Part shown: positions 1 to 10,632 of the stretch, piece after piece
How the letters are laid out: the number at the start of each line of letters is the position of its first letter
Position numbering within the stretch: position 1 is the first letter of the stretch
Source of the DNA: JAYQKL01 sp049889415
GTDB taxonomy: Bacteria > Pseudomonadota > Alphaproteobacteria > RS24
DNA: 64,000 nucleotides
NCBI GenBank assembly: GCA_049889415.1
Contig: JBMHDL010000006.1
Location: forward strand, 1 to 64,000
Direction of reading: 5' to 3'
Notes under the pieces: generated by a model
The model's database searches: none
Told to the model about the DNA's origin: nothing
Seen by the model: the letters and a program-made list of their open reading frames with translations, nothing else
Made by a program: the position numbers and the translations under genes

Positions 1-711
1 TCTAGCAATCGTCACTATTCTAAACGTTCAAATGAAGATTAATTAAAATCTTCGACGAGTTCCCACTCACTTGCATCCACAAGGGATGCGGAGTGGAAGA
101 AACGCAAACGTCTATCTCAAGTGAGATTGCGTATACTGTTGCCCAATTTCCGTTGCCGGAAATGGACTGCCAGGATCCCGCCGTCCACGTTTCTCTTTCA
201 TATATCAACAATGTCAAACAGCCTGTCCGTCGCCGGACCCAAACAAAGCCAAGAAAACCTGCTGCTACCATTAAGAACCGATAGCACCGGTAATCATGAC
301 ATCTGTCTGGACCAGTTATATCAGGGAAACCCTGCCCGCCAGCCACTGGTGTCTCAAGCGGTGAAGTGGTTTATAGATAGCCCCGCCCCCTGTGTCAAAG
401 GTTTATTTGGGCTTTTTTTGCTTTTTTGTCGTTTTTTTTCAGATGTCGCAATTTATACACAATATAGCATAAAAAAAGGCTTAACGCCACTATATCAGGG
501 GTTTTCTGACCAGCACAAAATACTGAACCGCGGCGGATAGGGCCTTCCGGGGTACAAAACCCGACTCACCTGACGGCATTGTCTTGCTTTTTTGTACATA
601 TCCGACCCTTTCTTGACGATGTGCGGGCGCCATGATTAGATGAGGTCAATAAACTTATCGGCGTCACCGCGCGCATAAAATAAGAATAAGAACAAGAATA
701 AGAGAGACCCG
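1..711. other. Intergenic / no convincing gene
   Basis: AT-rich stretch before the first credible gene. Short open frames exist on both strands, but none resembles a known family, has a good Shine-Dalgarno, or shows the third-position GC preference of the real genes nearby. It contains the hairpins listed at 63-163 and a T-rich tract on the plus strand at 413-440 preceded by a weak AGCCC/GGGCT inverted repeat (379-383 with 409-413). That tract could end a transcript arriving from the left. The last 30 bases (681-710) are a purine-rich AAGAATAAG-like leader for the gene at 712. Confidence 0.5.
63..163 (+). other. Three consecutive hairpins, possible structured RNA
   Basis: Seen in sequence: a two-part hairpin with CCACTC (63-68) pairing GAGTGG (91-96) and GCATCC (73-78) pairing GGATGC (84-89); then ATCTC-AAGT-GAGAT flanked by CGCAA/TTGCG near 103-131; then ATTTCC (146-151) pairing GGAAAT (158-163). 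The stems are perfect and in tandem. I do not recognise the combination as tmRNA, 6S, SRP or RNase P RNA. It could be a small RNA, the 3' end of an RNA that starts outside the window, or chance. Confidence 0.25.
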
Positions 712-1473
712 ATGTCCCAGTTCAACACCGATGATCATTATGGTCTGCTGTCCATGCCGTCCATCACGGTTTACGGCACCCCGACATTCCATAGCCTGAA
801 TACCACATTCTATTCCTACAGCGGCGGTCTGCCGTCACAAACCTATCTGACCAGCGGCGGCGGCGTGCCGTTGCTGGATTTCAGCAATCTCGACGCCGTT
901 GACTGGGACGCGATTCTCGAGCCGATCTTCGGGCCCACCCAGGCCGATACGGTGACGCTTGATTTCAGCCAGCTGCAAAAACACCTTGATGCCGGAAATC
1001 TCGTTGATTTCTGGGCAACACTGCAAACCGACTTCCCCGACTCTGACTATATCGAGATTGCCCATGATTTTGTGACACGGGAAAATGATACCGTCGTAAA
1101 CCTTAGTATTAATCATGCCCAACGATATGGAGCTACCGAGGCGCAGTTGAATCAGATTTCCGCTGATCTGGCGCAGTTCTATCTTGATTTTCTGCAAAGC
1201 CATCACCGGTTGCCGGATAAGGATATTATAGCCGACATGCATAATCAGGCCTTCACCCAGAATGGCCTGCCGGAAGAGGCGTGGTACGGTAATAGTAAAC
1301 TGGGCAAAATTGGATATCCTGTTTTTATAAATGAGCCGGTGGATGTGAACATCAAAGCTGTGCCGCCCCCGCCGCCGCTATCAAATGAGGGGGATTTTCC
1401 GCTCGATTTCAATTTTGATTTTGATTTCGATTTCGACATTCCCGTCATCCCCTTTATTCCGGGAGTCATATAA
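712..1473 (+). CDS. Unknown 253-aa protein with Pro linker and Phe/Asp tail
   Basis: I do not recognise this protein. Near the N-terminus (about residues 15-24) is SITVYGTPTF, which resembles the TonB-box/plug start of outer-membrane receptors. A Gly/Ser-rich segment follows, then an acidic, probably helical middle (about 85-170), a PPPPP linker near 220, and a C-terminus of alternating Phe and Asp ending in a hydrophobic Pro/Ile/Val tail. There is no classical signal peptide, membrane helix or Cys. The start ATG follows a purine-rich AGAGAGA leader. The stop codon overlaps the start of the next gene (TAATG), so the two are probably made together. An exported or surface-interacting protein is a guess. 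Confidence 0.7.
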   Translation: MSQFNTDDHYGLLSMPSITVYGTPTFHSLNTTFYSYSGGLPSQTYLTSGGGVPLLDFSNLDAVDWDAILEPIFGPTQADTVTLDFSQLQKHLDAGNLVDFWATLQTDFPDSDYIEIAHDFVTRENDTVVNLSINHAQRYGATEAQLNQISADLAQFYLDFLQSHHRLPDKDIIADMHNQAFTQNGLPEEAWYGNSKLGKIGYPVFINEPVDVNIKAVPPPPPLSNEGDFPLDFNFDFDFDFDIPVIPFIPGVI

Positions 1474-1988
1474 TGCCACCACCTGCAAAACACTCTGTGG
1501 AACAAAAACTGTTCCGCCACTCACGCAATGTGTTGGCCGTGATTGTGCTGACCTATATCCCCTTTACGATGATCGCCTTTATCGTGGACATTCTGGTGTC
1601 GTTTACAAAGCAACTCGTAATAAATGACCTCACGGAGGCCTTTCAAGATTTGTTTTTCAATTTTGAACATTTTATTGGGGTCTGGATATGGTTTAAGTTG
1701 GGTCAAGTGAACGCACATATCGCCATCCCAATTGTCTGGGGTCTGTGTTGCCTCTATCACCGCAAGCTGGTGTTTGACCTGCCACGCAAGACCTTTTGGG
1801 CTTTTGTTTTCGGCCTAACAGTATTTTGGTTTTATTATCCGATGCGAGGTCATTATGCCAGCCTGCAACGTGACGACTATGATTTTGACCCCATCCGGTA
1901 TGTTTATGTCATTGTCTCCATTCTGACCGTGCTGGGGTGCTGGTGGCTGGTGGAGCGTCGCCGCGCCAAAATCCTGCCCGAAAGCTGA
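1473..1988 (+). CDS. Unknown four-helix membrane protein
   Basis: This 171-aa protein is not recognised. Hydrophobic segments lie at about residues 19-44, 65-98, 107-124 and 142-162. The basic stretches after helix 4 (ERRRAK) and at the N-terminus suggest both ends are cytoplasmic. It is rich in Trp, Phe and Tyr. Its ATG shares one base with the stop of the preceding gene (TAATG), which indicates translational coupling and a fixed ratio to the unknown 253-aa protein. A membrane partner, exporter or immunity-type protein for that neighbour fits the arrangement, but nothing in the sequence proves it. Confidence 0.7.
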   Translation: MPPPAKHSVEQKLFRHSRNVLAVIVLTYIPFTMIAFIVDILVSFTKQLVINDLTEAFQDLFFNFEHFIGVWIWFKLGQVNAHIAIPIVWGLCCLYHRKLVFDLPRKTFWAFVFGLTVFWFYYPMRGHYASLQRDDYDFDPIRYVYVIVSILTVLGCWWLVERRRAKILPES

Positions 1989-2025
1989 CGGGCCAACACA
2001 TCAAGGCAAACGAACCCTTTTATTC

Positions 2026-3429
2026 ATGCGGAAAAATTGCCATTCTGGTGGCGAAGAGACACAAGCCTTTGACGACAGCATGAGCACCGAGATAAAAGCT
2101 ACAAAAGCGACGAAAGAGACGAAAGCGGCAAAACAAACTGGGCCAAAATCCAAAAGCCGTCTGCGCTTTGTGCTCACGGCGCTGATTTTGTTTCTTGGTG
2201 GCCTGTGGCAGGTCAACACGCATTTCATTCCCGATGAAAACGGCACCCGGCTGTCGGCGCGCCCGGCGCCGGCGCGCCCATTCGTCCATCCTGACTGGCT
2301 TGATACGCCCCCCATGCACCGCAGCACAAAAAGCCTGACCGTCAAACCGGGGGACAATCTGATGACCCTGTTGACCCGTCAGGGGGTGGATGCCGTGACC
2401 GCCGATGCCGCACTGGACGCCCTGCGCGGGGTGTTTGACGCCCGCCGCCTCAAGGTCGGTCAGAAAATCCGGCTGTATTACCAGCACAGCGGCCGGCAAG
2501 CCCCTGAAGACGCAGCCTTTGCCGGGCTGGATTTCATTCCGGCGCCAAGCGAGCGGGTGATTGTCCGCCTGCTGGCGGATGGCCGGTTCCAGGCCGTAAC
2601 CGCCAACCGCCCCCTGACCGACCGGTTTTTTCTGACTGACACCCCCATCGCCTCAAGCCTTTATGAGTCAGCCCGCGCCACCGGCATGGCACCCAAATTG
2701 GTGCTGGAATTGATTCGCCTGTTTTCCTTCACCATTGACTTCCAGCGGGAAATCCGCGAGGGCGACCGGCTGGAAGTGCTCTACACACGCCGCTTTGATG
2801 AAGACGGCAATCTGGCCGATGAAGGTAAAATCCTGTTTGCCGCCCTGACCATCAAAGGTGAACGGCGCGCCTATTGGCACTTTGCCCGCGGACCGGATGA
2901 TTTCGGGCATTACAACGCCCAAGGGGACAGTCTGGAACGCCTGCTGATGAAGACACCGCTGGACGGCGCCCGTCTGTCGTCGCGCTATGGCATGCGCAAG
3001 CATCCGATTCTCGGTTACACCCGCCTGCATAAGGGGGTAGATTTCGCGGCGCGGCGCGGCACGCCGATTTATGCGGCCGGTGACGCCGAAATCGTCGCGC
3101 TTGGGCGGGCCGGCGACCATGGCCGCCGCATCATCCTGCGCCACAGTGACGGCTATGAAACACTTTATGCCCATCTCAGCCGCTATGCCAAAGACCTGCA
3201 GCCCGGCGACCGGGTGCAGCAGGGCCAGACCATCGGCTATGTCGGGCAGTCGGGTCTGGCGACCGGGCCGGTTCTGCATTTTGAAGTCAGCCGCAACGGG
3301 CAAAGCCTCAACCCGCTGGCGCTCGACCTGCCGCCCCGCGCCACCGTGGCGCCGGCCGACCGGGATGCGTTTCGCGATGTGCGGCTGGAAATCAACCGCA
3401 TCACCACCGAACTCGCCGCCGGTCTGTAG
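2026..3429 (+). CDS. M23 (LytM/MepM-like) murein peptidase-family protein
   Basis: Inner-membrane-anchored, periplasmic peptidoglycan hydrolase-family protein of MepM/YebA layout: Lys-rich cytoplasmic start, one membrane helix (about residues 45-64), a LysM/OapA-like segment (about 102-152) and a C-terminal M23 domain (about 310-440). Zinc ligands H335 and D339 in HKGVDF, the catalytic-type H383 in YAHLS and H418 are present. However, the usual HxH reads V-L-H: V416 replaces the first, catalytic His. The protein may therefore be inactive and act as a binding protein or hydrolase activator, as LytM-factor EnvC does. An ATG at 2080 (18 residues in) is an equally plausible start; neither has a strong ribosome site. 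Confidence 0.85.
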   Translation: MRKNCHSGGEETQAFDDSMSTEIKATKATKETKAAKQTGPKSKSRLRFVLTALILFLGGLWQVNTHFIPDENGTRLSARPAPARPFVHPDWLDTPPMHRSTKSLTVKPGDNLMTLLTRQGVDAVTADAALDALRGVFDARRLKVGQKIRLYYQHSGRQAPEDAAFAGLDFIPAPSERVIVRLLADGRFQAVTANRPLTDRFFLTDTPIASSLYESARATGMAPKLVLELIRLFSFTIDFQREIREGDRLEVLYTRRFDEDGNLADEGKILFAALTIKGERRAYWHFARGPDDFGHYNAQGDSLERLLMKTPLDGARLSSRYGMRKHPILGYTRLHKGVDFAARRGTPIYAAGDAEIVALGRAGDHGRRIILRHSDGYETLYAHLSRYAKDLQPGDRVQQGQTIGYVGQSGLATGPVLHFEVSRNGQSLNPLALDLPPRATVAPADRDAFRDVRLEINRITTELAAGL

Positions 3430-3529
3430 GCAATCACACCTCAGTTAGGCTTGACACCCGGCCCTGCCCCGGCCTAGCGTGAAGGGGTGCAGCGTCTGCG
3501 TCCAACAAGAACAAGAATGAGCGCACCCC

Positions 3530-3856
3530 ATGTCCACAACACACCTCAATGAGATTGTCGGCATCGGCACATTGGCTGAAGCCCTGCGCGCCGGCCTGCC
3601 GCAAATCATCCGGCCCTTGGCCTATGACCAGCACGACAATGCTGACCGGCTGTGGCGGCTTGGTCTTGGCGCGTTTTTTCTGCCGCATAAGTTCAAGCCC
3701 CGCAAGGTTGTCCAGGCCCTCCACCGGCTGCAAACATCAGCAGAAACAAAAGCGCGCCTGAACCGCGCCGCCACCAAAACACGCCGCGAGGACGGGGCCA
3801 AGCGCGCAGCGCACATCATCCGTCAAACCTATCCAGCGCATTTCGAAAGCTCTTGA
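3530..3856 (+). pseudogene. C-terminal remnant of a GT1 (UGT/MGT-like) glycosyltransferase
   Basis: The 108 residues match only the last quarter of GT1-family glycosyltransferases: GIGTLAEALRAGLPQI followed by RPLAYDQHDNADRL is the nucleotide-sugar-binding block that normally begins with HxGG. Here the His-containing lead reads EIVGIGT. The acceptor-binding N-terminal domain and most of the donor domain are absent, and an in-frame TGA lies at 3518-3520 just upstream. The frame is open with a plausible start and a purine-rich AAGAACAAGAAT leader, so a small protein may still be made. I read it as a decayed gene; a repurposed mini-protein is the alternative. Confidence 0.6.
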
Positions 3857-3929
3857 CACTCGCTACAATGCCTCTTTGCGCATGACCTGACACGCAGCCG
3901 GTCTGTAATTCACTGAAGTGCTGGCTGCA

Positions 3930-6548
<2,619 letters not shown>

Positions 6549-6587
6549 CTTCTTGCTCCTTCTGCCGTTTGACGGGCCATGTTTTTT

Positions 6588-6616
6588 ATATGGGGAGCAA
6601 AAACGGGATCAACAAG
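6588..6616 (-). promoter_or_regulatory. RpoH (sigma-32)-type promoter of clpB
   Basis: Read on the minus strand, CTTGTT (6611-6616) is followed after 15 bases by CCCCATAT (6588-6595). This matches the heat-shock consensus CTTGAA-N13-17-CCCCATNT almost perfectly. It sits about 40 bases upstream of the clpB start codon, the expected place. It predicts heat-shock control of clpB by the sigma factor encoded at 47151-48062. Confidence 0.75.
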
Positions 6617-6682
6617 CCCCCGCAGGGCAGCGGGCCTGTGTGGAAAAATCAGGTCAAAAAATCAGGTGAAAAGGCCCCGAAC

Positions 6683-7207
6683 TCAGGCCGTATTGGCTTC
6701 GGGTGCAGCGTCTGCCGGGGAGTCTGGCGTTGCGGCGTCCGTCTCAGCCCGCGCTTCTGGTGCTTCCACCACATCTGAAGCCTCAGCCGTCTCAGCCGTC
6801 TCTACCGCCTCTGCCACCTCATCCTTTGGTCGGCGGCGCAAATGTCCGCGACGACGGCCCTTGCCGGACGGGGCGGCTTCCTCTTTGCCATCATCCTCGC
6901 CTTGGCCAAGAATCAACGGCTCAACATTGCCATCATTACCCTCAGCGTCTGAAGTGTCCTGACCGGCCGCAACGTCCGTCTTGGCTGGCTGATTAGCTGA
7001 CATGATGCGGAAATAATGCTCTGCGTGCTGGAAGTAGTTTTCAGCATTGACCGGGTCCCCGGCAGTCAGGGCATCACGGGCCAATGAAAGATATTTTTCA
7101 TTAATCGTACTGGCATGACCCCGGACTTTGACATCAGGGCCATTGCTTTCATAATTTCTGTTGGCGGGATTGCCTTGACGGCGGTTGCGTCCACGAGAGC
7201 GTTTCAT
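6683..7207 (-). CDS. DUF4167 domain protein
   Basis: A 174-aa alphaproteobacterial family of unknown function. The N-terminus carries the family signature: a basic RGRNRRQ stretch, then YESNGPDVKVRG, then a short helical repeat ending YFQHAEHYFRIM (about residues 20-70). The remaining 100 residues are low-complexity, acidic and Ala-rich, with a basic island (about 110-125). The basic N-terminus suggests a nucleic-acid or ribosome contact; this is inference. Its location beside prmC/prfA is characteristic of alphaproteobacteria. The ATG has an AGGAAC ribosome site. Confidence 0.9.
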   Translation of the reverse strand: MKRSRGRNRRQGNPANRNYESNGPDVKVRGHASTINEKYLSLARDALTAGDPVNAENYFQHAEHYFRIMSANQPAKTDVAAGQDTSDAEGNDGNVEPLILGQGEDDGKEEAAPSGKGRRRGHLRRRPKDEVAEAVETAETAEASDVVEAPEARAETDAATPDSPADAAPEANTA

Positions 7208-7518
7208 CTTCTGTTCCTGTTCGCTGTGCGCAAATATCTCTAATCGTTGTCAGTGCTGAAATAAAACAGGTCAGCGACCTTGTTGAAATCTCGGCTTGAA
7301 CTGCAGACTGACCCGATCCGTATGGGTTTACTCCGGTCTTACGTCGGCAGGTGGTTTCAAACGTCATGGTGTTTCATTTGTTGGAAACACAAATATGAAG
7401 TGAGAAAATGATCGGCATTTGCCTGTTTGTCTTCAATCAATTAACCGAACGCATGCAACCTAACCAATTGTGAAAAAAAATACAAACCCATTTTTCCAAA
7501 AATTACTGTTTTTTTGAC
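7208..7518. other. Intergenic, promoter region of DUF4167 gene; one hairpin
   Basis: About 310 bases between the prmC stop and the DUF4167 start, both genes reading leftward. There is no credible gene. A perfect 7-bp inverted repeat, GTGTTTC (7369-7375) with GAAACAC (7384-7390), has an 8-base loop and no U-tract on either side. The AT-rich part (7430-7515) directly follows the end of prmC and holds long A and T runs but no clean stem. I see no recognisable riboswitch. Confidence 0.5.
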
Positions 7519-8397
7519 TTATGGCATCTGCGCCATCACCGTACGGTCAATTCCGGCCAGATCTTTCGCGCACTCAATCCGGCTGAAACCTGACTTAGCA
7601 AGCAGGCCTGCCACGGCCACGGCCTGCCCCTGCCCCACTTCAAAACCGAGCCATCCGCCCGGCTTCATAAACGGCGCTGCAGCGCCGATGATACGGGCGA
7701 AATCACCCAGGCCGTCTTGATCCGCCACCAGTGCCGTAACGGGATCATGATCCCTAACCTCCGGTGCCAGACCTGGCATATCACCGGCACGGATATAAGG
7801 CGGGTTGGACACAATCACGTCAAACCGTCCAGTCACATGTGAGAACCAGCTTGACTGCCGGAAACAGGCCCGGTCACGCAAGCCATTTAAGCCGGCGTTC
7901 AAACGCGCTGTCCGCAAGGCACCTGGCCGGATATCCACGCCAAGCCCGGCTGCATCCGGAATGTGCGACAACATAGCCAGCAACAGGCACCCTGAGCCCG
8001 TTCCAAGATCGAGAAAGGACAGCCGCCCGCCCATCAAACGGGCTTTTTCCAGAGCCGCCGTCACCAGCGTCTCACTGTCAGGCCTTGGATCCAGCGTGTC
8101 CTTCGACAGGCGGAACGCCAATCCGTAAAACTCACGATGATTGATAATTCTGGAGACCGGGACACGGGCGAGGCGGGCCGCAACGAGCCGGCTTAAATCC
8201 TGTGCCTGATCGGCGGACACTATCTGGTCGCCTCGGGTGATCAGAGTGACATCATCAAGCCCGCAGGCTGAACAGGTCAGCAGACGGGCATCCAAAGCCG
8301 GTGTGTCCAGCTGATTTTTTCCAAACAGCTCCGCAATGACCCGCACCGCCTGGGTCACGGTCCGCCTTGCAAGGAGACCGTCCAGCCTGTCAGTCAT
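7519..8397 (-). CDS. prmC: PrmC (HemK): release factor glutamine N5-methyltransferase
   Basis: Methylates the Gln of the GGQ motif of peptide-chain release factors, using S-adenosylmethionine. Evidence: 292 residues, helical N-domain (about 1-100), SAM-binding motif DLGTGSGCLLL (about 135), and the catalytic NPPY motif near residue 195, which holds the glutamine side chain. Its start overlaps the end of prfA, the gene for its substrate, by 8 bases, so enzyme and target are co-translated. This order is standard in bacteria. Confidence 0.97.
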   Translation of the reverse strand: MTDRLDGLLARRTVTQAVRVIAELFGKNQLDTPALDARLLTCSACGLDDVTLITRGDQIVSADQAQDLSRLVAARLARVPVSRIINHREFYGLAFRLSKDTLDPRPDSETLVTAALEKARLMGGRLSFLDLGTGSGCLLLAMLSHIPDAAGLGVDIRPGALRTARLNAGLNGLRDRACFRQSSWFSHVTGRFDVIVSNPPYIRAGDMPGLAPEVRDHDPVTALVADQDGLGDFARIIGAAAPFMKPGGWLGFEVGQGQAVAVAGLLAKSGFSRIECAKDLAGIDRTVMAQMP

Positions 8398-9463
8398 TCT
8401 GCTCCACCGCGGCCAAACGCCGGGTCTGGTCCTCGGCGATCAAACTGTCAATCATCTCCGGCAGACCGTCTCCCGCCATAATCTTTTCCAGCTTGTGCAG
8501 GGTCAGATTGATGCGATGGTCGGTGACACGACCCTGCGGAAAATTATAGGTGCGGATCCGTTCAGAGCGGTCGCCGGAACCGACCTGAGATTTCCTGTCG
8601 GCCGAGCGTTCATTTTCAATCCGCATGCGTTCGGCTTCAAACAGGCGGGCGCGCAGAACCTGCAGAGCCTTGGCGCGATTCTTGTGCTGCGATTTTTCAT
8701 CCTGCTGCGAAACAACAATGCCGGTCGGCAAATGCGTCACCCGCACGGCGCTGTCCGTGGTGTTAACCGACTGTCCGCCCGGACCGCTGGCACGGAAAAC
8801 ATCGATGCGCAGATCCTTTTCCTCAATTTCCACATCCACTTCTTCAGGCTCCGGCAACACCGCCACAGTCGCGGCCGAGGTATGGATCCGACCGCCACTT
8901 TCTGTTTCCGGAACCCGTTGCACGCGGTGTACGCCGCTTTCAAATTTCAGCTTGGCGAACACGCCCTGACCGCGTATGGCCGCAACAACCTCCTTATAGC
9001 CGCCGACATCACCCTCAGACTGACTGATCAATTCGGTCTTGAAGCCGGACATCTCGGCATAACGCAGATACATGCGCAGCAAATCGCCGGCGAATAGGGC
9101 CGCCTCGTCACCGCCTGTGCCGGCACGCACCTCAAGGATGACATTCATCTCATCCGCAGCATCCTTGGGCAGCAGCAAAATCTGCAAATCCTGCTCCATC
9201 TCCGGCAAACGTTTTTGCAGATCTGGCAGTTCAGCCTGTGCGAGAGCTTTCATCTCGTCATCATCCCCATCAATCAGGGATTGCAAATCCTCAATTTCAT
9301 TGACTACACCGCGATAGGCGCTGATCGCTTCCACCAATGGCGACAGAGCGGCATATTCCTTTGACAGTTCAACAAACCGCTCTGGTGGCAGTTCCCCGTT
9401 CATCTCATCCTGCAGCTTTTCGGCATGCGCCAATATCTGATCCAAACGTTCGGTCGGCAACAT
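8390..9463 (-). CDS. prfA: Peptide chain release factor 1
   Basis: Recognises UAA/UAG in the ribosomal A site and triggers peptide release. 357 residues, normal length. The domain order is typical: helical domain 1, then the catalytic domain with the universal GGQ in ASGPGGQSVN (about residue 230), followed by the conserved VRVTHLPTG segment. It lies in a compact leftward run (lysC, ptsP, rodZ, ispG, prfA, prmC), two bases downstream of ispG and overlapping prmC. Confidence 0.98.
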   Translation of the reverse strand: MLPTERLDQILAHAEKLQDEMNGELPPERFVELSKEYAALSPLVEAISAYRGVVNEIEDLQSLIDGDDDEMKALAQAELPDLQKRLPEMEQDLQILLLPKDAADEMNVILEVRAGTGGDEAALFAGDLLRMYLRYAEMSGFKTELISQSEGDVGGYKEVVAAIRGQGVFAKLKFESGVHRVQRVPETESGGRIHTSAATVAVLPEPEEVDVEIEEKDLRIDVFRASGPGGQSVNTTDSAVRVTHLPTGIVVSQQDEKSQHKNRAKALQVLRARLFEAERMRIENERSADRKSQVGSGDRSERIRTYNFPQGRVTDHRINLTLHKLEKIMAGDGLPEMIDSLIAEDQTRRLAAVEQND

Positions 9464-9465
9464 GG

Positions 9466-10581
9466 CTATCCCTCAACCGTCTCTGCGGCTGCCCGCATCT
9501 GCTGCGCCTTGTCCTCAACCAGTCCTGCCAGATGGTCGATCATCTCCTCATTGGTCATTTTATGGTCCGGGCGTCCAGCGACATACACCATGCCCGAACC
9601 GGCCCCGCCACCCGTGAAGCCGATATCCGTCTCACGCGCCTCGCCGGGGCCGTTGACAACACAGCCGATGATCGACAGGGTGATCGGCTCACTGATATGA
9701 GCCAGACGCGCTTCCAAGGCCTGCACCGTGCTGATGACGTCAAACCCCTGACGTGCACAGGACGGGCAGGATATGATAGTCACGCCACGATGACGCAGAC
9801 CCAGCGACTTCAACATTTCGTAGCCGACCTTGACCTCATCCACCGGGTCGGAGGAAAGCGACACCCTGATTGTGTCGCCGATACCCTCCATAAGCAGGGT
9901 GCCCAAGCCGATCGAGGACTTGACCGTACCCGACATCAGGCCGCCGGCTTCGGTAATGCCGATATGCAAAGGACAATCAACGACCTGTGCCAACTGGCGG
10001 TAGGCGGCGACACTGAGAAAAATATCCGACGCTTTGACGCTGATTTTATACTCGTGGAAATCATGGTCCTGCAAAATGCGGACATGATCCAAAGCACTCT
10101 CAACCATGGCTTCGGGGCAGGGTTCGGCATATTTTTCCAGCAGATGTTTCTCAAGCGATCCGGCATTGACCCCGATGCGGATGGCGCAGTTATTGTCGCG
10201 GGCGGCCTGTATGACATCCCTGACCCGGTCAGCACTGCCGATGTTACCGGGATTGATGCGTAGACAGGCTGCGCCGGCCTCCGCAGCCTCAATCGCCCGC
10301 TTATGGTGGAAATGAATGTCGGCAATCAGGGGCACCTTGCTGGATTTGACGATTTCCGCCAGCGCTTGGGTGGACGCCTCATCCGGGCACGACACCCGCA
10401 CCAAATCAGCACCGGCCTGCTCCAAAGCCTTGACCTGACGGATTGTAGCCTGGACATCCGCGGTCAGCGTATTGGTCATCGACTGTACGCTGACGGGCGC
10501 ATCACCGCCGACGGGGACTTGCCCGACCATAATTTTTCGCGATGCACGGCGGTCAATGTCCCGCCAGGGGCGTATCCCCAT
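9466..10581 (-). CDS. ispG: 4-hydroxy-3-methylbut-2-en-1-yl diphosphate synthase
   Basis: Iron-sulfur enzyme of the MEP isoprenoid pathway, converting MEcPP to HMBPP, which also feeds the ubiquinone side chain. An N-terminal TIM barrel is followed by a reductase-like C-terminal domain. Cluster ligands are visible in SCPSC (about 272) and in GCVVNGPGE (about 308), which also supplies the conserved Glu. The ATG at 10581 is chosen because AAGGTGAG lies just upstream; a GTG nine bases earlier falls inside that ribosome site and is unlikely. Protein length is then 371 residues. Confidence 0.97.
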   Translation of the reverse strand: MGIRPWRDIDRRASRKIMVGQVPVGGDAPVSVQSMTNTLTADVQATIRQVKALEQAGADLVRVSCPDEASTQALAEIVKSSKVPLIADIHFHHKRAIEAAEAGAACLRINPGNIGSADRVRDVIQAARDNNCAIRIGVNAGSLEKHLLEKYAEPCPEAMVESALDHVRILQDHDFHEYKISVKASDIFLSVAAYRQLAQVVDCPLHIGITEAGGLMSGTVKSSIGLGTLLMEGIGDTIRVSLSSDPVDEVKVGYEMLKSLGLRHRGVTIISCPSCARQGFDVISTVQALEARLAHISEPITLSIIGCVVNGPGEARETDIGFTGGGAGSGMVYVAGRPDHKMTNEEMIDHLAGLVEDKAQQMRAAAETVEG

Positions 10582-10632
10582 AAAGCTCACCTTAAGTTAA
10601 TATCCTGCTACAAAAAACTGTGACTCTGTTTG

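Noticed and set aside
20..540. Open frames of 63-139 codons on both strands
   Set aside because: No family resemblance, poor ribosome sites and mutually overlapping; the region reads as non-coding.
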